From Elusimicrobiota bacterium (GTDB lineage Bacteria; Elusimicrobiota; UBA8919), in contig JAQUMH010000014.1 of the NCBI GenBank assembly GCA_028718185.1, positions 1 through 44,869 on the forward strand: a DNA stretch of 44,869 bases, read 5' to 3'. How positions within the stretch are numbered: position 1 is the first letter of the stretch; every line of letters begins with the position of its first letter. The position numbers were made by a program, and so were the translations under genes. Positions 1 to 9,549 of this stretch are shown here, in pieces. The notes beneath the pieces are model-generated. The model made no database searches and was not told the DNA's origin. It was given only the letters and a program-made list of their open reading frames with translations.

Positions 1-845
1 GCTTGACAAGCGGTATTTACACAATAGAGCCGAGTAAAACAGGCTGGCGGTTCTGGCCTAACAAGATGGAGTATACTATGTTTGATAGTAACCTAGTTAA
101 TCAGGATTATGTAGGCAGACCGTTTAGCGTAACACGGTTAGTTAATCCGATGGTGCAGGTGAGTAGTGGAATAGCAGTAACACCAATGAGAGGCAGCAGC
201 AGTATAGACAGCGAGATTGGTGTAACTGTGCCTTTAGGAGCATTTTCTTTAATAACAACTTTAACCTTGACCTCTACGGAAGTGCCTGAAAGTAATAACA
301 AAACGATAAAAGTAGTGGGATATGGAGTAGATATAGTGAATGACAAGAACTTGCAGCCGGTAAAAGGGATAATAATAACAATAAATTATGATGATAGTGC
401 AATATCAGGGTATAATAAGGACAATTTAGTAATAGGCAGGTATGATGATAGTGCTGAATGTTGGGTAGGATTACCTACTACAAAGAGCGGTACTAACAAG
501 TTGGTAGCCGGAAGTAATCACTTGAGCAAGTTTGCGTTGTTGGAATCAGCGTTAGTGATGGATTTAAGTAATATAAAAGTATATCCTAATCCGTATAACC
601 CGACAACAAGTCTCCATGGTAAGTTGAAGGTAACGAACCTGCCAATGAATAGTGTCCTGAAATTATATAGTGTGGCTGGAAGATTTGTCAGGGAACTCAA
701 AGAAGTAGATTATGGTAATCTCGGCTGGCTCGAGTGGGATGGCAAGAATAATAAAGGTGATGAAGTAGGCAGGGGAATATATCTATATCAGATAGAAGAT
801 GCTGCCGGTAATAAGAAAACAGGCAAGATAGGACTAGTCAAATGA
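1..845 (+). CDS. C-terminal part of a secreted protein with FlgD-like tail (5' partial)
   Basis: The frame is open to the left edge (first full codon at base 3, TTG), so this is most likely the 3' end of a longer gene. The visible 280 residues hold a beta-rich region (about 40-180) with a W-x-G and S-x-H-L-S-K-F pattern often found just before such tails. The FlgD-like C-terminal beta-sandwich (about 188-280) has the core YPNPYNP, then LKLYSVAGR, WDGKNNKG and GIYLYQIE. In related phyla such tails are sorting or anchoring modules on exported proteins; that role is inferred here. The last 95 residues are nearly identical to the tail of the next gene, and the match extends to the DNA, including a 27-base identical stretch at 721-747 and 6321-6347. 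The catalytic or binding part lies outside the window. Confidence 0.85.
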   Translation, partial: LTSGIYTIEPSKTGWRFWPNKMEYTMFDSNLVNQDYVGRPFSVTRLVNPMVQVSSGIAVTPMRGSSSIDSEIGVTVPLGAFSLITTLTLTSTEVPESNNKTIKVVGYGVDIVNDKNLQPVKGIIITINYDDSAISGYNKDNLVIGRYDDSAECWVGLPTTKSGTNKLVAGSNHLSKFALLESALVMDLSNIKVYPNPYNPTTSLHGKLKVTNLPMNSVLKLYSVAGRFVRELKEVDYGNLGWLEWDGKNNKGDEVGRGIYLYQIEDAAGNKKTGKIGLVK

Positions 846-891
846 GACAGAAAACAAAAACTGGAAATTGGAAATTAGATAGAAATTAAGA

Positions 892-924
892 TACAATAAA
901 TTTCCATAAATTACAATAAATTTC
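892..924. repeat. Short direct repeat in intergenic gap
   Basis: TACAATAAATTTC occurs at 892-904 and again at 912-924, a 20-nt period. It lies in the 123-nt gap before the 1824-residue gene. The same gap holds low-complexity text (GGAAATTGGAAATTAG near 863-878). No function is evident. Confidence 0.5.
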
Positions 925-968
925 ACAAAGTAAATTTCTATATCTTTACACATTTTTCAGGAGATATA

Positions 969-3900
969 ATGAAAAAGTTATGGTTAGTATTACTATACAT
1001 AGTATATTATTGTTTTTTTGGTTTAGCATTATATGCGGGTCAGCTCAAACTTACGATTGATCATACAAATGTAGATACGTCCCTATCTAATTTTCCTATC
1101 TTGGTACATCTTGGAAGTGCTTCTGGAATCAACTCAGCTAATACTACTACAGTATTCACTGAACTCGTGAGTGATGTTAACAGAAAGAAGATTTCTGTAA
1201 CAACTGAAAGTGGAGTAGAACTCTATGTTGAAATAGAAAAATGGGATACAGCCAACAAGCAGGCATGGCTATGGGTCAAGGTTCCAAGCATATCCAATAC
1301 CGAGGATACCATTTTATATCTTAATTACGATAAGAACAGAACCGATAATACAGCGTCTGTTGGAGATACAGGTTCAGTCGCTGCAAAAGCCGTATGGGAT
1401 TCTAGATTTCAAACCGTATTACATTTTGCAGAACAAGGTTCGGGTAGTACTGGAGAATATAAAGATTCTACAATGAAATTAAATGGAACAGCAAATACTA
1501 AATACTATAATTCTAATGATTATGGTCCAATAACATATGGGCCCCCAACGATGGTCACGAATAGTGGATTAATCGGGAATGCTCAATTTTTTGATGGTGT
1601 TAATGATTTAATTAGTGTTCCAGACGCTGATGGTTTGTCATGGAACCCGACAAAGGCAATAACGGTTTCATGGTGGTTTGTTCCAACGGTACTTACATGG
1701 ACAAAAGATAGTCAATCCAGCGAACATTATATAAATATGATGGGGAAAGCAGATTATGGTGATTACCCCACGGGTGATATGATTGGCTGGGAATGGGAGT
1801 TTGGACTAGGTAGTAAATATTCCGGTTCAGAAAAAAATCAGGAGATAACACATTATGTCCATCATCCTGCAGGAGGAGGAGGTGCGGGAGCCGGTAATTA
1901 TCCAGATGGCGGTGTTCATTATGGGTATATAGAAGATGGGTCAATTAGTGGGCCGGCGTATAATGTAGGAGATAAAATCCTAGTCGTTGGAAGAATGGAT
2001 GCCACTAATATATGGGTGGATACCTATTATCATAATGGCTATCATTTACAAGACGGCTCAGCTAACTTTGGAAATTCATCAGATTGTACTCCCGACACAG
2101 ATTGTACCCCTGCAAACACAGCATCAAATTTTAATATCGGAACAATGCCAACGCAAGGACAAATGTTTGAAGGAATAATGGATGAAGTTCGCGTTTCAAA
2201 TGTATTTCGGTCAGATGCATGGTTGAAAAGTAGTTACTATTCAGAAAGCGATAAATTATTAACATATACCGTAACTTCTACGCCATCCGACACAACACAA
2301 CCATTAGCGATAACTACATTGTCGACAGGTATTGCAACCAGTAACAGTGTAGTATTAAGTTGGACATCAGTGGGAGATGATGGAAATATTGGAACAGCAA
2401 CAACGTATGATATCCGGTATGCGACATTTAGCATAACAACTAACAATTGGAATAGCGTAACACAATGCAATACTGAACCGACCCCATTAGTAGCCGGAAA
2501 TAATCAAACTTACACTGTAAATGGATTAAATGCAAACACACAATATTATTTTGCAATGAAAGCAGCAGATGAAGCACCTAACTGGTCAGGAATATCTAAT
2601 GTAATAAGTAAAGCAACAACTTCTATAAGAATAATGCCACTTGGAGATTCAATAACACATCAGGCATATAGTTATCGAGTTCTTTTATGGACAAAACTAC
2701 ATGATGCCGGCTGGGATTTCGATTTTGTCGGTAGCACCCAGGTTGCCGGCGATCAGTGCGTCGATATAAATCAGGAAGGGTGGGGTGGATACAGAATTGA
2801 TACCAGTTCTAAATATCTTGATTCATGGATAACAAAGAATCCGTCCGATATTGTTTTATTGCATCTTGGAACTAATGATATCAACCAAAATTATCTGCTA
2901 CTTGATACAACAAATAGGCTTAGCACTCTTATCGACAAAATAACAACAAGATTACCCGATGCAAAAGTCTACGTGGCATCAATTATTCCATGCAAGGATA
3001 ATCCGGCAACCACCACACGTAATGAGGCTGCACAAACGGTTGCATATAACAACGGAATTCCCGGTGTTATATCAGCGAAACAAAGTCAGGGCAAAAAAGT
3101 TTATTTTGTAGATATCTATAACGAAGCCCATATTAGCACGACCACTGATTTTGCTTCTTACGAACTTCTCCATCCCAATTCTTTAGGCGCCGATAAAATG
3201 GCTAACGTCTGGTATAATCATCTTACAGGCATTACACCAAATAATCCGCCAATAGCGAGTGACCAAAGTGTTAATATATTCAAAGACACAACTAAACAAA
3301 TAACATTGACTGCGACCGATGCAGATAATAATTCTTTGATATATAGCACAGTCACCACGCCTGGTCATGGAACGTTGTCCGGTACAGTACCGAACGTAAC
3401 TTATACACCAGCCAGTGGATACACTGGAGCAGATAGTTTTACTTTTAAAGTAAATGATGGTGAGTCTGACAGTAATGTAGCAACAATATCTATAATAGTA
3501 AGTGAACTCCCAACACAGCAGGCGTATCCTGCAGGAGTAGCATGGGTGGTAGGAACAGGGACAACAACAATACAGTCAGAAGATTACGATATGCTAACAA
3601 CTGGTATAGGTGAGGGTGAGGCATATCATGATACAACAACCGGCAATAGTGGTGGTGGAGTATACAGAACAACAGAGAATGTAGATGTACAGGTATGCAC
3701 AGATACTGTTGTTGGGTACAATATAGGTTGGACAAAACCTGGTGAGTGGTTGGAATATAGTATAAATGTAAATCAAGGTGGCGAATACAAAATAATACTG
3801 AGGGGAGCCAATGGACTAACAACTAATGGTGGTCCTATACACCTTGAATTTGGCACTCACAAGGAATCAGCATATATTAAAACATCATCAGTAAGCATCC

Positions 3901-6443
3901 CGCCAACAGGTAGTTATGGTACATGGGCAGATGTAACACTATCAACAGGAATAACACTTACTGCAGGCAACCAGATAATGAAGTTAGTTATGGAAACTAG
4001 TGCAGCAGCCGGCTGTGGTAATTTTAACTACATTAAATTAATAAAAGTAACTGCAGACACACCAAATACAGTAGAAACACCTACAATAAGCCCCGGTGCA
4101 GGAACATATGCAGATTCTATCACAATAACCTTAGGTTGTGCAACCAGCGGGGCAGAGATAAGATATACTACAAATGGAACAGACCCGACATCATCGTCAA
4201 CATTATATTCTTCATCGTTTACGCTAACGACAAGTGCAACGGTTCGAGTACGTGCATTCAAAGACACTATGACCGACAGTTCTGTAAACAGCGTGGCATA
4301 TGTGATAACAATTGTCTCATCGCAGCAGTCATATGGTAACTCTGGAAATCCATGGCAGATAGGAACTGAAACAACAACTATACAGATAGAGAATTATGAT
4401 ACAGTAACAAGCGGTTCTGCATCCGGTGAGACATACAATGATACAACAACAGGCAATAGTGGTGGTGCATACAGGACAACCGAGAATGTAGATATTGGTG
4501 TATGTACTGATACTGATGGTGGATATTATATTGGATGGACTGCTCCAAATGAATGGTTGGAATACAGTGTAAATGTGAATCAAGGTGGCGAATACAAAAT
4601 AATACTAAGAGCAGCCAATGGATTGTCAAGTGCAAGTCCGGTACATCTTGAATTCGGTACGCACAAGGAAGCACCATATATTAAAACATCATCAGTAACC
4701 ATACCGTCAACAGGTGGATGGGATAAATGGGCAAATATAGAAGTCTCATCCAATGTGTCACTTACGCAAGGCAATCAGATAATGAAGTTAGTCATGGAAA
4801 CCGGTAGCGTATCCGGTAACGGCAATTTTAACCACATTAAATTAGTAAAACTAACTGCTGATACAACACCACCAACAATAAGTGTAGTAACACCAACGAA
4901 CATAACAGACACTGGAGCAGTGATAACATGGACAACAAATGAACCTTCGAACAGTAAGGTAGAGTATGGATTAACTGCAAGTTATGGAAGTGTAACTCCG
5001 GCAACAGATACCGCCGGTATATACAACCACAACGTTACACTAAGTGGTCTTGCTGAGAATACAGTCTATCATTACAGAATGGTATCCGTAGATATGAATA
5101 GCAACACAACAACGACCGGTGATTATATTTTTACAACAATTGCAAAAGATTCCAATCCACCTGTAATAAGTAATGTCCGGGCAAGTGTAACACAAAACAA
5201 TGCAGTAATAACATGGACAACCGATGAGAACTCCGATTCTCAGGTGGCATATGGAACTTCAACGGCACTTGGGTCTATAGCAACTTTAGATTCTACACTA
5301 ATAAGGTTGCATAGTGTTTCTATTAGCGGATTACAGAAAGCTAAAACCTATTATTACAAGGTCTACAGTCGTGATGCAGTTGGTAACATTGCAGAGTCAA
5401 CACAATATAGTTTCAAGACATCTAATATTAAATACAGAATATACACATATTACTATGATGATTTAAAAACTAATGCGGATTTGAAATTTAAAGTGCAAGT
5501 ATATAATGATGATAATAACGTAGCAACAGATTATGCAGGAACAGTAACTCTTAAAACCATAAACAGCAAAAGTAGTTTACTGGATAAAGTTGATGCAACT
5601 TTAATTGAGTCAGATTCGGGGGAAAAAGAGATTTCGGTCCCGCTTCGCAGTAATATAGATATGGTAGAACTAAGTGGCGATACAACAGCACCGATACTGA
5701 TAAATTTCAGTGATATGTATATAGCAAAGTTTGTAGGTTACCAGGGTGGTTCAATACGAGGTGCTAACGGGTTAAAGATACTTATACCCACAGGAGTTCT
5801 GCCCGCAAACAAGTTTCTTGCCGCTATTAAGACAAGTGCATCACCGGCAGTCCGGAATACAATGAAATATGTTAACACTATTAATCCGATATGTTATGAT
5901 TTTGGTGAGTTAACATTCAACAATAATGCACCGGTCCTGCAAAATCAGTTATTCACAAGAGCAGTAAACATAACATTACCTTATGCAAAAACTGATATTG
6001 GGACATTAAACGAAGATGGACTTAGAATCTATTACTGGACCGGAACAGATTGGGAATTAGTAGAAGGTGTGCAGATAATAGATAAAATAAACAAAACGTT
6101 AACTGCAACAGTCAAACATTTCTCAACATACCGTATATTGGGTAGTTATATTTCTGCTGATATGAGCAATATAAAAATTTACCCTAACCCATATAACCCG
6201 GATACAGCAGTTCAAGGTAAATTGAAGATAATCAATTTACCAATTAACAGCGTTATGAAGTTGTATAGTGTATCTGGAAGGTTAGCCAGGGAATTGAAAG
6301 AGGTCGATTTTGGTAATCTTGGCTGGCTCGAGTGGGATGGCAAGAATGACGATGGCGACAAAGTAGGCAGAGGAATGTATATTTACCAAATAGAAGATGG
6401 TGCCGGTAACAAGAAAACAGGAAAAATAGGACTAGTAAAATAG
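969..6443 (+). CDS. Giant modular secreted protein: DUF2341, LamG, SGNH hydrolase, two CBM6, FlgD-like tail
   Basis: This 1824-residue protein starts at ATG 969, with GGAGA six bases upstream and a signal peptide at 1-24. Domains in order: DUF2341-like (about 25-130); LamG/concanavalin-like (about 190-430); fibronectin III (about 445-545); SGNH/GDSL hydrolase (about 553-755); cadherin-like/Big_9 (about 760-845); CBM6 (about 850-1027); chitobiase-C-like (about 1036-1114); a second CBM6 (about 1118-1297); two fibronectin III domains like those N-terminal to purple acid phosphatases (about 1298-1485); a beta-rich region; and an FlgD-like tail (about 1726-1824). SGNH motifs seen are GDS with Ser561, GWGG, and GTND at 634-637. 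The usual DxxH near the end reads ExxH (Glu732, His735). The family suggests deacetylation or de-esterification of polysaccharide outside the cell; substrate unknown. The two CBM6 modules are close copies. Confidence 0.9.
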   Translation: MKKLWLVLLYIVYYCFFGLALYAGQLKLTIDHTNVDTSLSNFPILVHLGSASGINSANTTTVFTELVSDVNRKKISVTTESGVELYVEIEKWDTANKQAWLWVKVPSISNTEDTILYLNYDKNRTDNTASVGDTGSVAAKAVWDSRFQTVLHFAEQGSGSTGEYKDSTMKLNGTANTKYYNSNDYGPITYGPPTMVTNSGLIGNAQFFDGVNDLISVPDADGLSWNPTKAITVSWWFVPTVLTWTKDSQSSEHYINMMGKADYGDYPTGDMIGWEWEFGLGSKYSGSEKNQEITHYVHHPAGGGGAGAGNYPDGGVHYGYIEDGSISGPAYNVGDKILVVGRMDATNIWVDTYYHNGYHLQDGSANFGNSSDCTPDTDCTPANTASNFNIGTMPTQGQMFEGIMDEVRVSNVFRSDAWLKSSYYSESDKLLTYTVTSTPSDTTQPLAITTLSTGIATSNSVVLSWTSVGDDGNIGTATTYDIRYATFSITTNNWNSVTQCNTEPTPLVAGNNQTYTVNGLNANTQYYFAMKAADEAPNWSGISNVISKATTSIRIMPLGDSITHQAYSYRVLLWTKLHDAGWDFDFVGSTQVAGDQCVDINQEGWGGYRIDTSSKYLDSWITKNPSDIVLLHLGTNDINQNYLLLDTTNRLSTLIDKITTRLPDAKVYVASIIPCKDNPATTTRNEAAQTVAYNNGIPGVISAKQSQGKKVYFVDIYNEAHISTTTDFASYELLHPNSLGADKMANVWYNHLTGITPNNPPIASDQSVNIFKDTTKQITLTATDADNNSLIYSTVTTPGHGTLSGTVPNVTYTPASGYTGADSFTFKVNDGESDSNVATISIIVSELPTQQAYPAGVAWVVGTGTTTIQSEDYDMLTTGIGEGEAYHDTTTGNSGGGVYRTTENVDVQVCTDTVVGYNIGWTKPGEWLEYSINVNQGGEYKIILRGANGLTTNGGPIHLEFGTHKESAYIKTSSVSIPPTGSYGTWADVTLSTGITLTAGNQIMKLVMETSAAAGCGNFNYIKLIKVTADTPNTVETPTISPGAGTYADSITITLGCATSGAEIRYTTNGTDPTSSSTLYSSSFTLTTSATVRVRAFKDTMTDSSVNSVAYVITIVSSQQSYGNSGNPWQIGTETTTIQIENYDTVTSGSASGETYNDTTTGNSGGAYRTTENVDIGVCTDTDGGYYIGWTAPNEWLEYSVNVNQGGEYKIILRAANGLSSASPVHLEFGTHKEAPYIKTSSVTIPSTGGWDKWANIEVSSNVSLTQGNQIMKLVMETGSVSGNGNFNHIKLVKLTADTTPPTISVVTPTNITDTGAVITWTTNEPSNSKVEYGLTASYGSVTPATDTAGIYNHNVTLSGLAENTVYHYRMVSVDMNSNTTTTGDYIFTTIAKDSNPPVISNVRASVTQNNAVITWTTDENSDSQVAYGTSTALGSIATLDSTLIRLHSVSISGLQKAKTYYYKVYSRDAVGNIAESTQYSFKTSNIKYRIYTYYYDDLKTNADLKFKVQVYNDDNNVATDYAGTVTLKTINSKSSLLDKVDATLIESDSGEKEISVPLRSNIDMVELSGDTTAPILINFSDMYIAKFVGYQGGSIRGANGLKILIPTGVLPANKFLAAIKTSASPAVRNTMKYVNTINPICYDFGELTFNNNAPVLQNQLFTRAVNITLPYAKTDIGTLNEDGLRIYYWTGTDWELVEGVQIIDKINKTLTATVKHFSTYRILGSYISADMSNIKIYPNPYNPDTAVQGKLKIINLPINSVMKLYSVSGRLARELKEVDFGNLGWLEWDGKNDDGDKVGRGMYIYQIEDGAGNKKTGKIGLVK

Positions 6444-6478
6444 TCTTTAGTCCGAAATCTAATATCTAAAATCAAAAG

Positions 6479-6501
6479 TGTAGTTGCAAAGCTTGCTTTG
6501 C
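6479..6501. repeat. Palindromic repeat copy 1
   Basis: The unit is TGTAGTTGC running into the hairpin GCAAAGC-TT-GCTTTGC (7-bp perfect stem). It is the first of four related units in this window that share the TGTAGT[C/T]GC lead-in but use different stems. Confidence 0.75.
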
Positions 6502-6537
6502 TGCCACGAAATAAGTTCAATGTCCAACGTCCGAAGT

Positions 6538-6561
6538 TGTAGTCGCTTGCCCTTGGCAAGC
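6538..6561. repeat. Palindromic repeat copy 2
   Basis: TGTAGTCGC runs into the hairpin GCTTGCC-CTT-GGCAAGC. The lead-in, with the preceding CCGAAGT, matches copy 3. The stem sequence differs from copy 1, but pairing is kept. Confidence 0.7.
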
Positions 6562-6610
6562 ATAAGGGTAAGACCTATTTTGAGAAAAAACCAACTGAAA
6601 ATATTTTTAA

Positions 6611-6639
6611 TTGCCATTTTTTTTATTATTTAGTATAAT
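6611..6639 (+). promoter_or_regulatory. Predicted sigma-70-type promoter for the AraC-family gene
   Basis: TTGCCA (6611-6616), 17-nt spacer, TATAAT (6634-6639). It would give a 5' leader of about 55 nt before the ATG at 6701. This is a sequence match only. Confidence 0.5.
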
Positions 6640-6700
6640 CAACTTTCAGAAAACCAAACTAAACTATTCTATAAACTCATATTTCAGTTGTTACTAACAA

Positions 6701-7570
6701 ATGAAAGTAAATAAATATTCTTTCCCTTTCCCTGATAAAAATTTTCCTTTTCTTATTAATACAAATAAGATACTGAACAGAAAACACCATGTTCATCCTT
6801 TTGTTCTGGAATTCCATTATGTCCGTTCCGGCAAAGGATTTCTTTATATCAAAGACAGACAATATGCCACCAAACCCAAATCATTATTCATTATACACGA
6901 ACATGATGTTCATACCTATCTAAAGAAGGGGAATAAAATACCTCAAATAAATATAACCCTTTTGGTTTTTTCCAAATTTTTATTAGATAAATATACTTGG
7001 ATGCGACCTCTTATAAAAAGTATTATTAATTGCCATAAAAACTTTCCACACCAGTTGTTTCTTAACGAAAAAGAAGCAAATGATATAGAGTTAATTTTAC
7101 ATATGATTGAAACAGAGTGGAAAAAGAAAGGTGATAATAATCATGAAGCTATAAAAGCTTTACTTGTAGCATTTTTAATACAACTGAAAAGAAGCATGTC
7201 TAAAAAGAAAAAAAACATTGGTTTTATTGAAGAACACAATCCTATAATTGATAAAGTATTAGATTATATAGACAAACATTTTAAAGAACATATCACGCTT
7301 TCCGGCATATCAAAACAAGTTAAATATTCTTCTTATCATATAAGCCATTTGTTTAAGAAATTTACCGGATTAAGTTTCAAGTCATCTATCGCTAACAGGA
7401 GAGTGCTGGAAGCAAAACGTATTTTAGAGACAGATAATAATAAACATATAGTTGCTATTGCATCTGAAGTAGGTTTTTCAAATCTATTTAGCTTTAATCG
7501 TAATTTTAAACGTCTTACCGATACAACACCATCACTATATCGCAAATTCTGTATGTCAATTCGCAAATAA
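6701..7570 (+). CDS. AraC-family transcriptional regulator
   Basis: The 289-residue protein has an N-terminal cupin-like sensor region (about 20-100; HVHPF..EFHYV and IHEHDVHTY patterns) and a C-terminal pair of AraC-type helix-turn-helix motifs (about 185-285; ITLSGISKQVKYSSYHISHL, then IASEVGFSNLFSFNRNFKR). Family members of this layout bind DNA as dimers and usually respond to a sugar or polysaccharide breakdown product. The next gene, 26 nt downstream, encodes a secreted DUF4091 protein, so a local carbohydrate-responsive circuit is plausible but inferred. The ATG has no strong ribosome site upstream; the next in-frame start would cut into the sensor domain, so this start is kept. Confidence 0.88.
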   Translation: MKVNKYSFPFPDKNFPFLINTNKILNRKHHVHPFVLEFHYVRSGKGFLYIKDRQYATKPKSLFIIHEHDVHTYLKKGNKIPQINITLLVFSKFLLDKYTWMRPLIKSIINCHKNFPHQLFLNEKEANDIELILHMIETEWKKKGDNNHEAIKALLVAFLIQLKRSMSKKKKNIGFIEEHNPIIDKVLDYIDKHFKEHITLSGISKQVKYSSYHISHLFKKFTGLSFKSSIANRRVLEAKRILETDNNKHIVAIASEVGFSNLFSFNRNFKRLTDTTPSLYRKFCMSIRK

Positions 7571-7596
7571 GAAAAAATGAAAAAGGAGAATTGATT

Positions 7597-9387
7597 ATGA
7601 ACTGTAAAAAGCTTTTAAGTGTAGTATTGCCGGTAATTTTAGTTACTGGTTTTTTTGAAAGTGTTTCTTTTGCAGAAATATCTTACGATGCTTTTACAGA
7701 AAGTTCAATGCTAAGTGTATTCCGGGACAAAGAATTTACCGGTAAAACTAAAACAATAGAGCTATCATTAGCTAAAGACGAATATGAACCTGCACAGATA
7801 GTCATTATACCAAAAGGTAAAGAAGATTTGAAAGGTATCAAAATAGAATTTAGCGACCTTACTTATGCACTACCTGGTAACGACGAAGGTGATGTTTTTA
7901 AAATAAGTAAGGATAACATAGAGTATCATCCTGCGGCTTGGGTAAATGTAGATTCAGAATATGGAATGCTTAAAGCAAAAGAAAACAATAAATGGTACGA
8001 AGAACAAAGACAGAAGTTCCTTGCTGCAAGGCATCTTAAACAGATGGAAGATGTTATCGGTTTTCGTCCTGACCCATTAAGATTAGACAGAGTATTTGAT
8101 GCGCATCCCGGTAAGAACAATATAGTCTGGCTTACTTTTTATGTTCCGAAAGATGCAGTAGCAGGCACATATACCGGCACAGTTTCTATCATTCCAAAAA
8201 ACGGCAAACGAACAGAAGTAAATGTTTCTTTAAAAGTTTGGGATTTTGTTCTGTTGAAAGAATGTCCTTTAGGTCTTGTTCCATGGTCAGATAGCGGCTC
8301 TGCTGCTAAAGCAACAGGAATACCTGATTTTGAATATAAAAAGATGCTGGCAAAACACATGGTCAAGCTTCACCGAGGGAATTCATATTTTACGTGGAGT
8401 CCGTCACCTGAGGGTTCTTATGATACCTTTGATAAACAGACAGAAGAACTTATTCAACTTGGTATGAACAAATTCTGGATTTTCATAGATATGCGGTATT
8501 TTTATCCTGATGGACCGCTTCGAGTCAAGAACAATGATGAACGCATGGGACCGGAACGCCAGGCAATACTTAAAAAATTATATAAACACCTGAAAGAAAA
8601 AGGTTGGTTAGATAATTTTATTTTATATACTTGGGATGAACCTGATTTTCTAAAACCCGGTATTCTTGATAAGTGGCAGAAATCGCAACAAGAAATAAAA
8701 GATGCAGGATTTACAAATTGGCTGTCGGATTTTACCGGTCGTGCTAAAGGTGTTTTTAATCAGATGATAGGTTATACCGGTATATGGGTTGCTCATATGG
8801 GTCTTTGGGAAAGTGATGATAATGTCAGTTTTTTATTAGAACGTAAAAAAGCTGGCGATAGGATAGGTTGGTATTGGGGCGCCAACACGATTGCCCCCGG
8901 TTACATGATGTATCATCTTTTGATAGAACAGAGAAATATCTTTTGGCTTGCTTACAAATATAATATTGATTTTTTCACTATTTGGAATTATGATTACGGT
9001 TTCAGGGGACTTGATTATAATGCACCGAATATTTATTGGAAAACTCCGGAAGAGACATTTCCTGCAAGTGTTATGAAAAGCAATAGAAATTATATTCATC
9101 CAAATCCCGTACTTGATAAAAATAATCCATTTTTGGGTTCAATGCGTGAAGAAGTCCTGCGGGATGGCAGAGAAGATTATTGTTATCTATATATGTTAGG
9201 CAAATTGATTGAAAAGCAAAAGAAGGAAGGTAATGCACAACTGGCAAAAGAAGGAGAAGTAGCACTTGCTAAAAGTATGGATATGGTTGCTAAAAGTATG
9301 ACAGAATATTCAACAACTCCTTCTGATATATATCTAGCAAAGAAAACGGTCGCTGAAGCTATTTTAAAACTTTCAAATAAAAGATAA
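7597..9387 (+). CDS. Secreted DUF4091 glycoside-hydrolase-like protein
   Basis: The start is placed at ATG 7597 because AAGGAG lies about eight bases upstream; an in-frame TTG at 7591 is less likely. The 596-residue product has a signal peptide (about 1-25, ending near SFAE), then an N-terminal beta-sandwich (about 35-210; EYEPAQIVIIP), then a long TIM-barrel-like catalytic region (about 220-540; TWDEPDF, GWYWGAN, TIWNYDYGFRG). It ends in a helical segment with the motif LRDGREDYCYLYML, characteristic of DUF4091. Families with this domain are regarded as glycoside-hydrolase-like enzymes acting on polysaccharides; the substrate cannot be read from sequence. The acidic residues in WDEPD and the downstream DGRED are candidate functional residues by analogy. 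Confidence 0.87.
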   Translation: MNCKKLLSVVLPVILVTGFFESVSFAEISYDAFTESSMLSVFRDKEFTGKTKTIELSLAKDEYEPAQIVIIPKGKEDLKGIKIEFSDLTYALPGNDEGDVFKISKDNIEYHPAAWVNVDSEYGMLKAKENNKWYEEQRQKFLAARHLKQMEDVIGFRPDPLRLDRVFDAHPGKNNIVWLTFYVPKDAVAGTYTGTVSIIPKNGKRTEVNVSLKVWDFVLLKECPLGLVPWSDSGSAAKATGIPDFEYKKMLAKHMVKLHRGNSYFTWSPSPEGSYDTFDKQTEELIQLGMNKFWIFIDMRYFYPDGPLRVKNNDERMGPERQAILKKLYKHLKEKGWLDNFILYTWDEPDFLKPGILDKWQKSQQEIKDAGFTNWLSDFTGRAKGVFNQMIGYTGIWVAHMGLWESDDNVSFLLERKKAGDRIGWYWGANTIAPGYMMYHLLIEQRNIFWLAYKYNIDFFTIWNYDYGFRGLDYNAPNIYWKTPEETFPASVMKSNRNYIHPNPVLDKNNPFLGSMREEVLRDGREDYCYLYMLGKLIEKQKKEGNAQLAKEGEVALAKSMDMVAKSMTEYSTTPSDIYLAKKTVAEAILKLSNKR

Positions 9388-9423
9388 GGAAGTAAAAGAC
9401 AAAGGCAGCCCGTAACCCGAAGT

Positions 9424-9446
9424 TGTAGTCGCAAAGCTTGCTTTGC
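9424..9446. repeat. Palindromic repeat copy 3
   Basis: TGTAGTCGC runs into GCAAAGC-TT-GCTTTGC. It lies in the 162-nt gap between the DUF4091 and LamG genes, and CCGAAGT precedes it as in copy 2. Confidence 0.75.
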
Positions 9447-9549
9447 TTCCGTAATGGCAGCTTAAAGTCCGGTGTCAAGAACTTAAAATGGAGGTGATGA
9501 TTTTTTTTTCGGAATGTTATTTAAAATAAAACTATGGAGGAAATAAGCA

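Noticed and set aside
3490-3822. Minus-strand open frames of 60-110 codons across the CBM6 region
   Set aside because: They are reverse-strand shadows produced by the repetitive Thr/Gly-rich coding sequence; no start signals, and compositions rich in Leu, His and Tyr unlike real proteins.
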